A stretch of 64,000 nucleotides of DNA from Metabacillus mangrovi (GCF_009711125.1 NZ_WMIB01000009.1:62001-126000), one strand, 5' to 3'. Shown: positions 34,172 to 43,988, numbered from the stretch's first letter. Numbers and translations are program-made. The notes: a model not told the origin generated them from the letters alone.

Positions 34172-36730
34172 CTAGTCTTCACTATGCTCTCTTTTTTTTA
34201 TGCGAATCGTTTTAACTTGTTTAGGCTTGAACGAAACGGCCGTAATTGAAGCCGCTTCATATGTTTTCAAGGTTTTGCCTAAAAAATCAACCTCCGTAAT
34301 CAACTCAGGCTCAAATCCAAAATGAAGTTCCGTGGTGTTCACTTCAGATGAGGGATTAAACAGCCGGATATCAATTGAATCCTTTTCCTTTTGAATAAAG
34401 GATGAAAATACAATATTCGATGAAGTTTGCTTAAATAATCTATTTTCTTTTTTAAATGCACCCGATTGCTGAGTTAGTATAGGCTGACGCAGCCATTTGG
34501 CCTCGTTCAGTGAATGGTGCTGCTGTCCGAGAATCAGTCCATACTCGAATTCATACGTTCCAATGCATTGGGCTCCCGGAGTTTCAAAGCCCGGCCCTGC
34601 TCCGTTACCCCTTGTTCGAAGATCCCGTCTTGAGAGCCACCCGACACTTCGGACAGCTGTGAGAAACGCATAATCTTCTCCGTTCAACTGGTCAATTTCG
34701 TATTCCTGAAGTCCGCGCTGTATAAGCTGATGTTTATTTGCGATGACGGTAGAATAGGTTGGATACTGGTTCATAACTGCTTCCTTATTGTGAGGGGCAT
34801 CCATGACCTTTTCCCGGAGTGTAGATCGTTCGATCAGATCGAAGGCAGTGTCAGCGAAGCTTCTATCCGTCTTTCCTGTAGCGAACCCGATTCGAAGCTT
34901 TTGATCTTTCGCCTGATTGTAAATCTTTGTGTGAAATGAAACGAGCCGTTTCTTTGTATACAGCTTGATGACCGCAGTCATTTTATTTAGGACTGTCTCT
35001 TCATTTGGACCTGTTCGATTCGCGTTTAAAGCGGCCGGAACTGCCATTTCATAATGAAGGGTGGCTGATTGTCCTGTCTTCCCCTTTTTTATATCGGTAA
35101 CCGCAGTCAATGTTGACTGGCTTAATCGGTCATTTATAGGGGGGGAGTAATTGTATGTATCACCTGCATCCAATGTTGATATGAATACATGCTGATTTTC
35201 ATACACTGTCCCGGTTTCCCGATCCGTGATAATTAGTCCGCCATCATTCCATTCAACTCTATAAAATTCATTTTCTATAAAATCTGATGCAGCATGTTCA
35301 ATAACCTTTGTTTCTGAGGCTTCCATCTCAACCGTAATTCGTTTCGTTTCCACCCCTGCAAATGGGAGCATGAATTCCACATCATAGACGGCATACTGCG
35401 CGTAATGGGGCTCCGCAAGAATGTGTCTCAGGAACTCTTCCTTTCCTTCTCTGTTTATTACATCGAAAGGGATTTCTGTATCGAGGTGATACAGCTTAAT
35501 CGCTCCTAAGTCAAGGGCAGCAGGAACTCTTAATTCCGTTCTTACCCTGTATACATCCTCTATCGGAGTATTATTGACAGCGTACAGATATCGCTTTTCG
35601 GTTTTCTCGTCCAAATATTCAAAAGGATATTCATCGTTAAGTGTATCCTTGGCAAATTGGCTGATCGCGCTCAGTACTTTCCTGGTCCTCGTTTCCATTT
35701 CTTCGTGGACTTCGTCAATGCTGCATCCGCAAATACTGTCATGGGGCTGATTCTGAAGGATCAGCTTCCAGACATAGTCGATAAAATGCCTCGAGTCTGT
35801 GCGTCCGTTTGTCCACGCATTTATTGCTTCCATCGTTCCTATCGCCGCATCCTCACACATTTGATTATGCTTCTTCAGGTAAGAACGAGTGGAGTAAACA
35901 CCCGGGAGAATAAAAATCTTAGAGGAATCACGCTGTTCTCCCCATATTTTCCGTACAGGTTTTTTTCCCTCAAAAGCCTGTATATACTCAGACATAAGGG
36001 ACTGCTTATAGGTAATACCAGGGAAGGTTTCATTCAACTTTTCCAATCGTTTATGTAAGTCGCTTGCGGTGAACGTATGATCCGCCCCATTCATAAACAA
36101 AGCTTTTCCAAAGGTCAAAAAGGGGTTGTTTTTTTCAAGATAGTCTCTTGCTTTATCCATGAAATCTTCGTGCTTTAAAAAGGTCTGGTAATAGCCGTCA
36201 AATAACGGAAGCACAAAAGTAAACACTTCACTTCCATCCGGTGCCTCCCACATTGTTTCGTATCGGTCCGAGACAGCACCGCGCCAAACTAGGGCTGTAT
36301 CAATTCCGAACCCCTTAAAAATTTGCGGCATCTGACTTGCATGGCCGAACGTATCAGGCAAATATCCAATCTTCCATGATGAGCCCAGTTCTTTTGCTTT
36401 TTTTATGCCTGTCTCCAGATTCTTCACTATGGATTCACCTGATACTAAAAATTCGTCTGCCAAAAGATACCATGGTCCAACTTCTATTTTTCCTTTTTGA
36501 ATCCATGCAGTGAACCGTGCATACTCTTCCTCGCTGACAATCTCCTGATAATCTTCCAGAACAATGGTTTGACCATCCAGAAAAAAAGATTCAATTCTTC
36601 CGGAAGAAAGCAGTTCATCCACATAACGCATACCATTCCTAAGCTTGTAGCGGAACTCTTCAAACGATTCATACCATTCCCGGTCCCAGTGAGTATGATT
36701 TAAGACATGAACTTCAGTTATAGATTTCAT
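34172..36730 (-). CDS. Alpha-mannosidase, GH38
   Basis: Cytosolic exo-alpha-mannosidase (852 aa). Seen: zinc-site HTHWDREW at 12-19, GPWYLLADEFLVSGES, nucleophile Asp126 in LPDTFGHASQMPQ, and NQPHDSICGCSIDEVH. The full catalytic, helical and beta-sandwich domains of the family are present. No signal peptide. It overlaps the FAD gene by 4 bp. Substrates of bacterial relatives include mannosyl-glycerate and short mannosyl oligosaccharides; here the substrate presumably enters through the ABC importer in the same operon. Confidence 0.93.
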   Translation of the reverse strand: MKSITEVHVLNHTHWDREWYESFEEFRYKLRNGMRYVDELLSSGRIESFFLDGQTIVLEDYQEIVSEEEYARFTAWIQKGKIEVGPWYLLADEFLVSGESIVKNLETGIKKAKELGSSWKIGYLPDTFGHASQMPQIFKGFGIDTALVWRGAVSDRYETMWEAPDGSEVFTFVLPLFDGYYQTFLKHEDFMDKARDYLEKNNPFLTFGKALFMNGADHTFTASDLHKRLEKLNETFPGITYKQSLMSEYIQAFEGKKPVRKIWGEQRDSSKIFILPGVYSTRSYLKKHNQMCEDAAIGTMEAINAWTNGRTDSRHFIDYVWKLILQNQPHDSICGCSIDEVHEEMETRTRKVLSAISQFAKDTLNDEYPFEYLDEKTEKRYLYAVNNTPIEDVYRVRTELRVPAALDLGAIKLYHLDTEIPFDVINREGKEEFLRHILAEPHYAQYAVYDVEFMLPFAGVETKRITVEMEASETKVIEHAASDFIENEFYRVEWNDGGLIITDRETGTVYENQHVFISTLDAGDTYNYSPPINDRLSQSTLTAVTDIKKGKTGQSATLHYEMAVPAALNANRTGPNEETVLNKMTAVIKLYTKKRLVSFHTKIYNQAKDQKLRIGFATGKTDRSFADTAFDLIERSTLREKVMDAPHNKEAVMNQYPTYSTVIANKHQLIQRGLQEYEIDQLNGEDYAFLTAVRSVGWLSRRDLRTRGNGAGPGFETPGAQCIGTYEFEYGLILGQQHHSLNEAKWLRQPILTQQSGAFKKENRLFKQTSSNIVFSSFIQKEKDSIDIRLFNPSSEVNTTELHFGFEPELITEVDFLGKTLKTYEAASITAVSFKPKQVKTIRIKKREHSED

Positions 36731-38085
36731 CGCTGCTCCTCCGCTATCCCCAGCCGCTGTTTTATGATTGCTCCGTCTAATTGATTAAGACATACTCCGT
36801 TCCGAACCGAGTAAGCACATGCAATTCCTGCCGCCTCTGCTACATCTCTTACTGTAGGCTGAATTCTTAGGGAGGCCTGCATTAAAAATGTACTGGAGAT
36901 ATGCCTTCCTGCGGCAATCAAATTGCAAATTTCATTTGTGATCAATGAACGATAGGGAATTTCATAATATTCTCCGCGTGAAAACTTTACTTCTTCCACC
37001 CGTTCGGCTGCCGTGCTGTGTACATCGATATACCAGTCGCCCCTTGCAATTCCATCAGGAAATCTGGCTTTCCGGACATAGTCTGTTTCCGTTAACACAT
37101 ATTGTCCGACAATTCGATAAGACTCCCGGATGCCAAGCTGAGACGCTTCCTTCACTAAGAATGCACGTTCAAATCCCGGGATGTAGTCCGGTAAAAACCG
37201 GGTTAACCTGTGAATCATTTCCCGGCCCTTTGTAACAGCCTGAGATCGGAGGATGGCGCTTGTTGTCTGATGGATACCCGGGATATGCGGACAATTAAAC
37301 GACATGACCCCAGCTTTTCCAGGCTGGGTAAAGGCTTGAAAGTAACGCAGATCCTCTTCCAGCAAATCTCCGTTTTCCAATCCTTTTCGAAAGAAGGATT
37401 CCAGAACGTGCCCTTTACCCGGCACCATCGCAATTTCAAAGAAAGCTGGATTTTCGATTTTACAGAAAGCCTCACCTTTGGAGAGCAAAAAACTCCTCAA
37501 AGCTTCGATATCAATACCTGCCATCTCGAAACGGAAGGAAATTTGCTGGTTATTTCCGTTATCGTTGCCGGATTCAACCGGGATTCCTGCCATACGTGAA
37601 AGAAGCGCGTCCGCCGTTGCATCGATAAACGTTTTGCCCTGTACTGCGGCAAGACCCTCACAGGTGTTAATGATCAGGTGTGTAATTCTGCTGCCTTCTT
37701 TGATGCAGTCAACGATATTCGCATCATATAAAATGCTGCCTCCGCGCTCTGCGATGAGCTCCTCCAATACGAAACTCAACGATTCAGTATTGAACCAGCT
37801 GCATGCTGTCGTTCCATCATCCGTTTGAATGTTCTCCCTGCTTAATCTCTCAATAATTAATCGGTTTACCCGACTGCATTTCATATAAGTAGGCATCATC
37901 GGTGAGACCAGTGCATTTGTCTGAGTCCCGCCGAGAGAAATTGTTTTTTCAACCACAACCGTCTGCAGACCTTCCTCCAGCGAAGCTATGGCAGCCGCTG
38001 CACCTGCAGTTCCGCCGCCTGCTACGACACAGTCAGCTTTATAAAGAATGGGCAGGTTCCGTCCAAAAAAAGATAGTGTGTCCAT
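36727..38085 (-). CDS. FAD-dependent oxidoreductase (FAD_oxidored family)
   Basis: A 452-residue flavoprotein with dinucleotide motif VVAGGGTAGAAAA (20-32), VVVEKTISLGGTQTNALV and a distal FAD motif VRDVAEAAGIACAYS. Members occur in glycan-use clusters but their reactions are mostly unknown; oxidation or reduction of a sugar moiety is inference. Start ATG at 38083-38085 after AGGAGG. Operon member between permease and mannosidase. Confidence 0.85.
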   Translation of the reverse strand: MDTLSFFGRNLPILYKADCVVAGGGTAGAAAAIASLEEGLQTVVVEKTISLGGTQTNALVSPMMPTYMKCSRVNRLIIERLSRENIQTDDGTTACSWFNTESLSFVLEELIAERGGSILYDANIVDCIKEGSRITHLIINTCEGLAAVQGKTFIDATADALLSRMAGIPVESGNDNGNNQQISFRFEMAGIDIEALRSFLLSKGEAFCKIENPAFFEIAMVPGKGHVLESFFRKGLENGDLLEEDLRYFQAFTQPGKAGVMSFNCPHIPGIHQTTSAILRSQAVTKGREMIHRLTRFLPDYIPGFERAFLVKEASQLGIRESYRIVGQYVLTETDYVRKARFPDGIARGDWYIDVHSTAAERVEEVKFSRGEYYEIPYRSLITNEICNLIAAGRHISSTFLMQASLRIQPTVRDVAEAAGIACAYSVRNGVCLNQLDGAIIKQRLGIAEEQR

Positions 38086-38110
38086 CCGTTCTGCCTCCTG
38101 ATATCGATTC

Positions 38111-38938
38111 TTATCCTTTGACCGCACCATCTGTAGCACCCGATATGAAATACTTTTGGAGCCAAATGAAAATCAGCAAAGTCGGGATTGTCGTCAGAAT
38201 TGACGCTGCACTGACAAGCTTTAAGTTAGACCCATCAAAGTTCTGAGACAGCTGAGCCAGCCCTATAGAAAGTGTATACATGCTGCTTTCCGTCGAATTG
38301 ATCAGCGGCCATAAATAATCGCCCCATGTTCCCATAAATGTAAAGATTGCAAGGGTCACGAGGGTCGGTTTTACTAGCGGCATGGCTACCATGTACCAGA
38401 CTTTAAATTTGTTCGCACCATCCAAATAAGCAGACTCTTCAAGCTCCTTTGGGATTCTTAAGTATGCTTGGCGCATCAGGAAAATCCCGAATGCCGTAGA
38501 TACTTGCATAACAACTAAACCTATATGTGTATTACGCAATCCAAGCTCTCCCGCCAGTTGAAAAAGAGGAGCCATATACAGCTGGAAAGGAACCATCATT
38601 GTAGAAATAATTAAAGCGAGCACAACACTGCGTCCTCTAAAGTCCATCCGTGCCAGCGGATAGGCGGCTAGACTGCAAAACAGCAGGTTTAAGGGAATTG
38701 CAATTGCTGTAACTACAACTGTATTCAAAAAATATGTACCGAAATTGGCTTTTTCAAAGGCCGTTAGAAAATTTCCCAACGTTGGATCGGCAGGAAGAAT
38801 ATTTTCATAGATGCCTTCACTTGGTGACTTGGCAGCAATGAACAGCGTAATAAGAAAAGGGCCTACCGTTATAAGGGTAATGAAAAGCATTACCGCATAA
38901 GCGCCAATTTTTTCACTGAAGCGTCTCTTTTCCATCAT
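38111..38938 (-). CDS. Sugar ABC transporter permease (MalG type)
   Basis: Inner-membrane permease (275 aa), six segments, EAA loop near ELEESAYLDGANKFKVWYMVAMPLVKP. Partner of the permease just upstream (14 bp). No dedicated ATPase is in the cluster, so a shared MsmX-type ATPase elsewhere is likely, as usual in Bacillus. Confidence 0.93.
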   Translation of the reverse strand: MMEKRRFSEKIGAYAVMLFITLITVGPFLITLFIAAKSPSEGIYENILPADPTLGNFLTAFEKANFGTYFLNTVVVTAIAIPLNLLFCSLAAYPLARMDFRGRSVVLALIISTMMVPFQLYMAPLFQLAGELGLRNTHIGLVVMQVSTAFGIFLMRQAYLRIPKELEESAYLDGANKFKVWYMVAMPLVKPTLVTLAIFTFMGTWGDYLWPLINSTESSMYTLSIGLAQLSQNFDGSNLKLVSAASILTTIPTLLIFIWLQKYFISGATDGAVKG

Positions 38939-38952
38939 ATCTCTCCTTCTCT

Positions 38953-39900
38953 TTATGCTCTTAAATCATCTTCTCGCTTGCTTGTCAGTTTCATTTGCAA
39001 GAGAGATGCTGCAATGGCGAGCAACAGCAGAATAAGACCTGCTGCGGAAGCAATGCTTACATCCAGACTTTTAAACTTGTCATAAATATACATAACCAGC
39101 GTAGTTGTCGCACCTGATGGTCCGCCGTTTGTTGTGAGCGCGATCTCTTCAAACACCTTCATACCTGCAATAATCGTCATAACAGAAACGAGTGTGACAG
39201 AAGGTACCAGCATAGGAACCGTAATATGCCGGAACTGTTGAAAGAGCGATGCCCCATCAATGCTTGCTGATTCATAGACATCCTTTGGAATCGATTGCAG
39301 ACCTGCTAAATAAATGATCATGTAATAACCAAGGCCCTTCCAAACTGTAATTGCAGCTACAGCTGCAAGAGCTGTAGAAGATTGAACTAACAGGTTGGTT
39401 GGAGAATCAAACACTCCAAGTGAAACAAGAAATTTTGAAATCAATCCGCTTTGAGAGTACAGCATTTTCCACATAAGGGCTGCTACGACCATTGGTGTAA
39501 TGACCGGCAGGTAGTATAAGATCCGGAATATACCGACTCCCTTAATCTTTTGATTTACAAGGACGGCAAGAACCATCGGAAGGAATATATTCATAGGGAG
39601 AACAATGGCCAGAAATACGAGCGTATTTATGAGGGCCAGCCAGAAGTTATCGTCGGTGAAAATCTCCTTGAAATTTTCCAGTCCAACAAACTCTCCAGTA
39701 TCTGCAATGATTTTGTAATCCAGGAAACTCCATTTAAAAGCTTCCAGAATCGGAAGAACCAGAAAAATCCCGAGAATCAAAATGGCAGGAAGCAAAAATA
39801 GCCATGGTGTCAGCAGTTTCATTCCCCAGCGTCTTTTCTTTCTGGGGACGGGTTCTGCTTTAGTTTGGATGTTTTGAAGAATAGCAGGTTCTTTGTTCAT
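38953..39900 (-). CDS. Sugar ABC transporter permease (MalF type)
   Basis: Permease (315 aa), six segments; EAA loop DVYESASIDGASLFQQFRHITVPML. Start ATG 39898-39900 follows GGGGATCC at 7 bp rather than the six-codon longer form. It lies just after an intrinsic hairpin that separates it from the binding-protein gene. Confidence 0.93.
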   Translation of the reverse strand: MNKEPAILQNIQTKAEPVPRKKRRWGMKLLTPWLFLLPAILILGIFLVLPILEAFKWSFLDYKIIADTGEFVGLENFKEIFTDDNFWLALINTLVFLAIVLPMNIFLPMVLAVLVNQKIKGVGIFRILYYLPVITPMVVAALMWKMLYSQSGLISKFLVSLGVFDSPTNLLVQSSTALAAVAAITVWKGLGYYMIIYLAGLQSIPKDVYESASIDGASLFQQFRHITVPMLVPSVTLVSVMTIIAGMKVFEEIALTTNGGPSGATTTLVMYIYDKFKSLDVSIASAAGLILLLLAIAASLLQMKLTSKREDDLRA

Positions 39901-39914
39901 TTTAGGATCCCCTT

Positions 39915-39957
39915 TCAAAAAATGAAGACTAGCCTTTAAGAATACAAAGCTAGTCTT
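39915..39957 (-). terminator. Internal terminator between binding protein and permeases
   Basis: Stem AAGACTAGC/GCTAGTCTT with ATTTTTT on the minus strand. Partial termination here would give more binding protein than permease, a common arrangement. Confidence 0.8.
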
Positions 39958-39970
39958 TTGTTCAACACAT

Positions 39971-41296
39971 TTAGAAGGTTACTTTCTCACCGGATTTCTC
40001 AAAGGCTTTATTCCATTCAGAAGCGAGTTCCTTCACAGCCACCTCCGGTTTCAGCTTGCCTTGAAGGTTCTTAACAAAGATGTTTTTCGTCGCTGCACGT
40101 AGATCTGCACTGTTTTCCGTTGGCGGAATCAGAACTTTAGCACGGCTTAACGATTCTGAGGCCTGAAGCATACCAAGTGCTTTCGGTGAGTCTCCCGGAT
40201 TTTTGAAGTAATTATCCTCAAGAGATTCCTTAGTTGCCGGAAGAACGGTGCCTGCTGTCTTCGCAAATTCCAGTTGATTCTCTGGGTTCGCTACATATTC
40301 AGCCAGCTCGACCGCTGCTTCTTTGTTTTTTGTTTTAGCCGGAACGGCAAAGTTCATGACCGCAACGTTTACAGGAGCTTCACCGGATTCAAGCGGCTGC
40401 CCTGCTTTAGACCCTTTATATACATCTGGAGCACCGGATTCAACCGGTCCAAGGAACGTCACTCCTCCTTCAAGGAAAGATGCATTCCCTGCCATGTACA
40501 GCTGCTGTCCTGTATTAAGGGAACCTTCTGCGGCTTCCTGCGGAATTAAGCCTTCTTTATACATTTTTTGAGTAAGAGTGAAAAATTCAAGTATCTCCTG
40601 GTTCTCTTCAAATGAAGCCTTGCCGTCTTTAACAATTGGCTCACCGTTTGCAAGGGATACCATTTTTTCCATAATCGTATTCCCATCATTTACGACTGGA
40701 TAGTAAGATGGTTTTCCTGTTGCTTTCGTTACAGCCTTAGCAGTGTCATAGATTCCTTGTGTATCTTTAGGCAATTCTTTTATGCCTGCTTTATCGAATT
40801 GACTGCCATTGTACCAGGAGACAGTGGTTGTTAAGTACCAAGGCAGCGCATATAACTTCTCGTCATACATCCCTGATTCATACGGTCCTTCAACAAACGA
40901 CTTCTTTGTTTCATCGCTGACCATATCTGTCAAATCAAGAAGGCCCCCTTGAGCTGCAATGTTCGACATGTAATGAGGATTCAGGTTTACAACATCTGGA
41001 ACATCTCCACCTGTCAGGGAAGTCAGCACTTTTTGTTCCATTTCATTCTGAGGGATATCTTCAATCACCAAATCCAGTTTAGGATGAAGCTTTTCAAAGT
41101 TTGTTTCGAGTTTCTTAAAATATGTATCGAAAGGCTCTCCTTTTAATGATGCTGTCCAAAGAGTTACCTTCCCGGATAATTCTTCAGACTTGGAACCAGA
41201 TCCTGAAGCCTCTTCCTTCCCGCTGCAAGCTGCCAAGCTTAGTGAAAGTGCTGCTGCAATAGAACCTGCTGCAACCTTTTTTGTCCATCTACCCAT
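39971..41296 (-). CDS. Sugar ABC transporter substrate-binding lipoprotein
   Basis: Family-1 extracellular binding protein (441 aa): signal peptide with lipobox LAAC (Cys24), domain motifs VTLWTASLKGEPFDTY, FEKLHPKLDLVIEDIPQNEMEQKVLTSL and YALPWYLTTTVSWYN. First gene of the cluster's transport unit. It defines the imported glycan, which cannot be identified from sequence. Promoter and a cre site lie upstream. Confidence 0.93.
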   Translation of the reverse strand: MGRWTKKVAAGSIAAALSLSLAACSGKEEASGSGSKSEELSGKVTLWTASLKGEPFDTYFKKLETNFEKLHPKLDLVIEDIPQNEMEQKVLTSLTGGDVPDVVNLNPHYMSNIAAQGGLLDLTDMVSDETKKSFVEGPYESGMYDEKLYALPWYLTTTVSWYNGSQFDKAGIKELPKDTQGIYDTAKAVTKATGKPSYYPVVNDGNTIMEKMVSLANGEPIVKDGKASFEENQEILEFFTLTQKMYKEGLIPQEAAEGSLNTGQQLYMAGNASFLEGGVTFLGPVESGAPDVYKGSKAGQPLESGEAPVNVAVMNFAVPAKTKNKEAAVELAEYVANPENQLEFAKTAGTVLPATKESLEDNYFKNPGDSPKALGMLQASESLSRAKVLIPPTENSADLRAATKNIFVKNLQGKLKPEVAVKELASEWNKAFEKSGEKVTF

Positions 41297-41322
41297 AACT
41301 CCTACTCCCCCTCAATCACATT

Positions 41323-41337
41323 TTGAAAGCGTTTCCT
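41323..41337 (+). promoter_or_regulatory. cre site (CcpA) upstream of the binding-protein gene
   Basis: TTGAAAGCGTTTCCT fits WTGNAANCGNWNNCW at every fixed position. It lies about 20 bp downstream of the -10, so CcpA would block transcription when preferred sugars are present. Confidence 0.8.
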
Positions 41338-41354
41338 TTTCTTTACTTAAGTTC

Positions 41355-41383
41355 ATCATACAAGGGCTGTAAATAATTTTCAA
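41355..41383 (-). promoter_or_regulatory. Promoter of the glycan ABC/mannosidase operon
   Basis: -35 TTGAAA (41378-41383), 17-bp spacer, -10 TATGAT (41355-41360). Confidence 0.82.
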
Positions 41384-41498
41384 TCCTTTTGTAAAATTAT
41401 TTCACAAGTTATTTTTATTTTGAAAATTAATTTCTAAAACAGTTTTAGTGAGAATAGCCATTTAGATTTTGATCCCTAATTAAGAACCATTGCGCGTT

Positions 41499-41552
41499 CA
41501 AAAAAATGGCTGGCTTTAGAAATCTCTTAGATTGAGAGATGTAAAGCCAGCC
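41499..41552 (-). terminator. Terminator of the GHL10 gene
   Basis: Stem GGCTGGCTTTA/TAAAGCCAGCC with an inner stem ATCTCT/AGAGAT and a seven-T run on the minus strand. Confidence 0.88.
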
Positions 41553-41566
41553 CTGTTTACTCTTTT

Positions 41567-43930
41567 TTATAAATTCTGATGCTTTATTGCATATTCCACC
41601 CAGCCAGAAGCTTCCTCAGCCTGTTCTTTCATCCTTTCTCCTGCAAAAGGATTTATTTTATCTTTTTCAATGAGTGAAGATGTATAGTCAACAAACGAAT
41701 CAAATGCCTGGGAGCTTTTATGGGGATTTGTTTGTACTGCGAGTCTCATGATCCGGATCCCCTGCTTCAAATGATCCGCTTCTTTTTTACTTACAGCCCC
41801 TTGCTTTAAGTAAATGGACGTAAGTTGTTTGTCCATTTTTTTCAAGACGGTATATGCAGCCAAAATAGGTTCTTCCCCTGGATTTACAGCTTTTTCGCGC
41901 CAAGGACCTTTACCAAGAGCGTCTACAGACGGAGCGCTTGCCTGTCCGAATGCAAACATGTTGACACCAGAAGTTCCAAATTTGGCGGACATGACATCAT
42001 CTACGCTTGCCATCTCGCTTAAGTGATGATAAAACGAATAAATTCCCGTGTAATACATTGTCCCATCAGGCATTAGTTTTTTGCTGTCCTGGACCGTTTT
42101 TTGAATGCTGTTGAAATCATGTCCGTATGCCTGTGGAATCACTCCGTCGATATCATTCTTCCAATCGCTTATAAGAGCCGCTTCTGGTCCAGGCTCTGGT
42201 GTTGCTGTCATCATAAATTTGGGATTCAACTGCTTCGACTGATCATGTAAGCTTTCTACAAACTCATTCTCTTTGGCCTGAAGCCATTTTGTCCATTGCT
42301 CCCATTGTTCCGGATCCATTTTTGGATCGAGCGTATATGGATCGATTCCGGATTCGTTTTGATACATTTTTCGAACCTCGGTACTGAATCCGTAACTTTT
42401 TTCAAAAGAGTGATGAGGATACCTCATATAGTCAATGTTAAGCCCTTTAATATCATAATTGGTCTGCATCTCTTTATAGATGTTAAGCATAAACTGCTGG
42501 ACTTCAGGCTGAGCAATATCCAGCCAGTAGTATTTACTTGATGAATCAGGAGCAGGTTTCCCCGTTACATTATCCCTCTGAATGGCTGCCCAATCTGGAT
42601 ATTCAGCAAATTGGGAAGGTGTCCCTAAACTGCTTTCGCCAACCATAAAGCCGTCTGTCCATGCCTGAATCGAGAGACCTCGTTTTTTTCCTTCTTTCAC
42701 GTAGGCTTTCAGCAAGTCTTTTCCGTACTGAGCGTAATCAGCATTTTGGAATCTCGGATGCTGTGCAGGCAAACCATACAACTCCATTGTTTTACTTGGA
42801 TAAATCGTATATCCATGAAAGGTTGTTTCCAAATACACGGAGTTAAAGCCCGCTTTCTCCATCCGATCCAATACCTGTTTGACTCCCTCTAGCGTTGTCT
42901 CTTCGGGCCGGTACCAAATCGCACGCTGTTCAGCTGTATGCGAAGGGAGAGAATAGTAGTATGCGTCATAAGCAGCCTGGGTCGCCTGGCGGGTAAAATC
43001 AAGCGCTGCAGCAGGATTTGTTTCCGCTTTTGCTTTTGCAACAAGTTCCTGTCCTAATTGGAGGGCTAGCTCTGCATTTGGCAGATCCGCATCAATAAAT
43101 TCTGCTTTTGCTTTAGCAACTGAAGCTTTTGCCTGATTAATCGCCTGTTCACTCTGGAAAGCAAAACTGTCTACATCCTGCGTTATTTTTACTAACCCAT
43201 TCACATCGACAGATACTTTTGCCCCGATGATCGAATTAGCAGAAATCCACTGTGAAGCAATGCCGTGTCCGCTTACAACAAACCCATTCTTCGGTATCTT
43301 TGAACCTCCGCCGCCAAGCTTCGTCACAAATCCATTTTCTACCGTAATTTCGTATCCGTACTGATTGGTCTTCGTTGAATCACCAAATGCAGGGGTGTAA
43401 ACAATTAATTGGTCAGGGCCCCGAAATCCATCAAAAGGAGCGCCTGCGGGATTAGAAATACGGGTTGGATCAACAGCAGCCGCGGTTTTCTCCTGAGATT
43501 TTTCTACTGGTTCATAAAACTTGATGGTCTCCCCTATGCTTAACTGAGATATAAATTTTGAAGCTTCAGCAGATGGAGCAGTTCCCGTTGAAAGGACTAA
43601 TCCACTTTCCGGAATGGCACTGTCCCCATCAGTTTGCCTGACTACTTTGTACTCATTCAGGCCGGTTTTTTCTAATATTGCTTCTTTGCTTCCTTTTCTC
43701 GTTTCAGTGTAGTAGCTGAAAGCATCATTGAACACGATAAGCTTATTGTCATTAGCCAGCTGGTTAACACCACTAATCGCCATCCGATCCCCCGATTGAT
43801 CCTCAACTGTCATGACATTTACCGGCCGATTGGACAAGGCGTTAGCTGCATTTCCCGTTAACCCAAGGGAGGATAATACAAGACTTGAAACAAGGACAGA
43901 ACCGGTTATGACTCTCGTTTTTTTGTTCAT
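41567..43930 (-). CDS. Secreted GHL10-type glycoside hydrolase
   Basis: A 787-residue exported protein. Signal peptide to about residue 31 (VSSLVLSSLGLTGNAANA). Residues about 45-260 contain two copies of a small module (LIVFNDAF ... IPESGLVLSTG; LIVYTPAF ... IPKNGFVVSGHG). A helical linker follows, then the GHL10 (DUF187) TIM barrel from about 335 (AIWYRPEETTLEGVKQVLDRMEKAGFNSVYLET, GLNIDYMRYPH, GVIPQAYGHDF). B. subtilis YngK (about 510 aa) has the same catalytic domain. It would cut glycans outside the cell for the adjoining importer. It has its own promoter, cre and terminator. Confidence 0.88.
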   Translation of the reverse strand: MNKKTRVITGSVLVSSLVLSSLGLTGNAANALSNRPVNVMTVEDQSGDRMAISGVNQLANDNKLIVFNDAFSYYTETRKGSKEAILEKTGLNEYKVVRQTDGDSAIPESGLVLSTGTAPSAEASKFISQLSIGETIKFYEPVEKSQEKTAAAVDPTRISNPAGAPFDGFRGPDQLIVYTPAFGDSTKTNQYGYEITVENGFVTKLGGGGSKIPKNGFVVSGHGIASQWISANSIIGAKVSVDVNGLVKITQDVDSFAFQSEQAINQAKASVAKAKAEFIDADLPNAELALQLGQELVAKAKAETNPAAALDFTRQATQAAYDAYYYSLPSHTAEQRAIWYRPEETTLEGVKQVLDRMEKAGFNSVYLETTFHGYTIYPSKTMELYGLPAQHPRFQNADYAQYGKDLLKAYVKEGKKRGLSIQAWTDGFMVGESSLGTPSQFAEYPDWAAIQRDNVTGKPAPDSSSKYYWLDIAQPEVQQFMLNIYKEMQTNYDIKGLNIDYMRYPHHSFEKSYGFSTEVRKMYQNESGIDPYTLDPKMDPEQWEQWTKWLQAKENEFVESLHDQSKQLNPKFMMTATPEPGPEAALISDWKNDIDGVIPQAYGHDFNSIQKTVQDSKKLMPDGTMYYTGIYSFYHHLSEMASVDDVMSAKFGTSGVNMFAFGQASAPSVDALGKGPWREKAVNPGEEPILAAYTVLKKMDKQLTSIYLKQGAVSKKEADHLKQGIRIMRLAVQTNPHKSSQAFDSFVDYTSSLIEKDKINPFAGERMKEQAEEASGWVEYAIKHQNL

Positions 43931-43988
43931 TCTTTGTTCTCCTTTTCGGTTAGTAGCGCAAATATCTCAGAGGAACAGAGCGGTTCGT

